Assembly (NCBI GenBank): GCA_026983685.1
Contig: JALSTO010000122.1
Span: 1 to 14,451, forward strand
DNA length: 14,451 nt
Origin: Aquificaceae bacterium
GTDB lineage: Bacteria; Aquificota; Aquificia; Aquificales; Aquificaceae
Direction of reading: 5' to 3'
A program made the position numbers and the translations under genes. This document shows positions 13,843 through 14,451 of the stretch, in pieces. The notes beneath the pieces were generated by a model. It did not search any database and was not told the DNA's origin. It was given only the letters and a program-made list of their open reading frames with translations. How positions within the stretch are numbered: position 1 is the stretch's first letter; each line of letters begins with the position of its first letter.

Positions 13843-14451
13843 TCAGAAACATCTTCTTAAACTCCTGAGGGCTGGCGAGCTTGACGAATATATTGACGAG
13901 CTCTTTTCCCAATTCTGGGAGCTTCCTTCCGCTGTTCAGTTTGAGATCGTCAGGTATGTGAAGGAGAGGTCCGTCTTTCCCTCAATAACTACCTTACAGG
14001 ATACCTTCCGCCTGGATTACGAAGACGCAAAGAGGCTTTTGAATACTCCCCACAGGGAGTTCTTAGTTCCAGCAGTTAACGGGGCAGGCAGGGGGCTTCT
14101 CGTAAGTGGACTTTCTATAAGGGGAACTAAGGGGCTTATAACAAATCAGAGACATCTGCTCCAGAGCATGGAGGTCATAAAGAGCTTCCTCGGAGAGGGC
14201 TTTGCCCTTTTCTTTAGTGCTGATATAGGTGGGGAAAGCTACATGCTACCCGCTGTAGTGAGTATGTATATTGATAAACCACCGCCGGAGGCGGTCTTTA
14301 CAGGAAAGATAGATGAAAAAGGCAACATATACGAGGTGAACGGGCTTCCCCAAAAGAGGAAAGCTGTCCGAGAAAAGGGGCTCAGGCTCGTTGAACCCTC
14401 CCGCCTGACCCGGCTTCAGGACCTCAAGAGCTGGTGTGATGCCAAGTCCTA
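13820..14451 (+). CDS. calpL: Lon-type Ser-Lys protease domain, CalpL candidate, 3' truncated by window edge
   Basis: The first 210 residues are visible and the frame is still open at the window end. GAGGAGGAG (13807-13815) supports ATG 13820, which overlaps the MazF-like gene by 23 bases. Residues 1-75 are a helical N-terminal region. Residues 90-200 match the Lon proteolytic domain: S140 in GGESYMLPAV occupies the nucleophile position, and FTGKIDEKGNIYEVNGLPQK (160-179) aligns without gaps to the Lon strand-loop that ends in the catalytic lysine, giving K179. There is no AAA+ ATPase before it, unlike classical Lon, but as in CalpL. A C-terminal SAVED domain that binds cyclic tetra-adenylate would be expected downstream and cannot be seen here. 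The flanking sigma and MazF-like genes strengthen the CalpL call. Confidence 0.8.
   Translation, partial: MFRFSGIDQKHLLKLLRAGELDEYIDELFSQFWELPSAVQFEIVRYVKERSVFPSITTLQDTFRLDYEDAKRLLNTPHREFLVPAVNGAGRGLLVSGLSIRGTKGLITNQRHLLQSMEVIKSFLGEGFALFFSADIGGESYMLPAVVSMYIDKPPPEAVFTGKIDEKGNIYEVNGLPQKRKAVREKGLRLVEPSRLTRLQDLKSWCDAKS

Overview
The window looks like chromosomal DNA of a thermophilic, chemolithotrophic bacterium of the Aquificales type (Hydrogenobacter or Thermocrinis relatives). This is an inference from three things: a periplasmic nitrate reductase operon of the epsilonproteobacterial/Aquificae layout, Lys/Glu/Arg-rich proteins with AGG/ATA-rich codon use, and densely overlapping genes. All convincing genes lie on the + strand.

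Region 1 (2-3632) is the distal part of a nap operon: napG (5' end cut off), napH, napB, napF, a secreted WD40-like protein in the napL position, and napD. The order G-H-B-F-L-D matches nap operons that use NapGH instead of NapC to oxidise quinol. Nearly every gene overlaps the next.

Region 2 (3633-4124) is about 490 bases without a credible gene. It is AT-rich and holds three direct copies of TCAAYAACTTA, several small inverted repeats, and a TATAAT box just before the next operon. I see no CRISPR array in it.

Region 3 (4149-10421) is a type III-A CRISPR effector module: cas10/csm1 (HD nuclease plus GGDD cyclase), a GxxExxY-family PD-(D/E)XK protein, csm2, csm3, csm4 and csm5. Cas6, Cas1/Cas2 and the CRISPR array are not in the window. 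Sampled 60-base lines inside this module are about 40% GC, against about 53-57% in nap, csx1 and the MazF-like gene.

Region 4 (10423-14451) follows with one base between stop and start and appears to be the cyclic-oligoadenylate response arm. It contains a CARF-HEPN ribonuclease (Csx1/TM1812 type), a small membrane protein with a very acidic tail, an unrecognised protein of about 167 residues, an ECF-like sigma factor, a protein with a MazF-like N-terminal region, and the N-terminal part of a Lon-type Ser-Lys protease cut by the window end. The last three match in kind the CalpS-CalpT-CalpL system known from Sulfurihydrogenibium, in which a cA4-activated Lon-SAVED protease cleaves CalpT and frees the sigma factor CalpS.

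Proposed working: Cas10 senses target RNA and makes cyclic oligoadenylate. The messenger activates the Csx1-like RNase (RNA decay) and, probably through a SAVED domain beyond the window, the Lon protease (release of the sigma factor and a transcriptional response). The acidic membrane protein, the unrecognised protein beside it and the GxxExxY nuclease-like protein are the parts of this locus I cannot match to a described role, and they are the best candidates for new biology.
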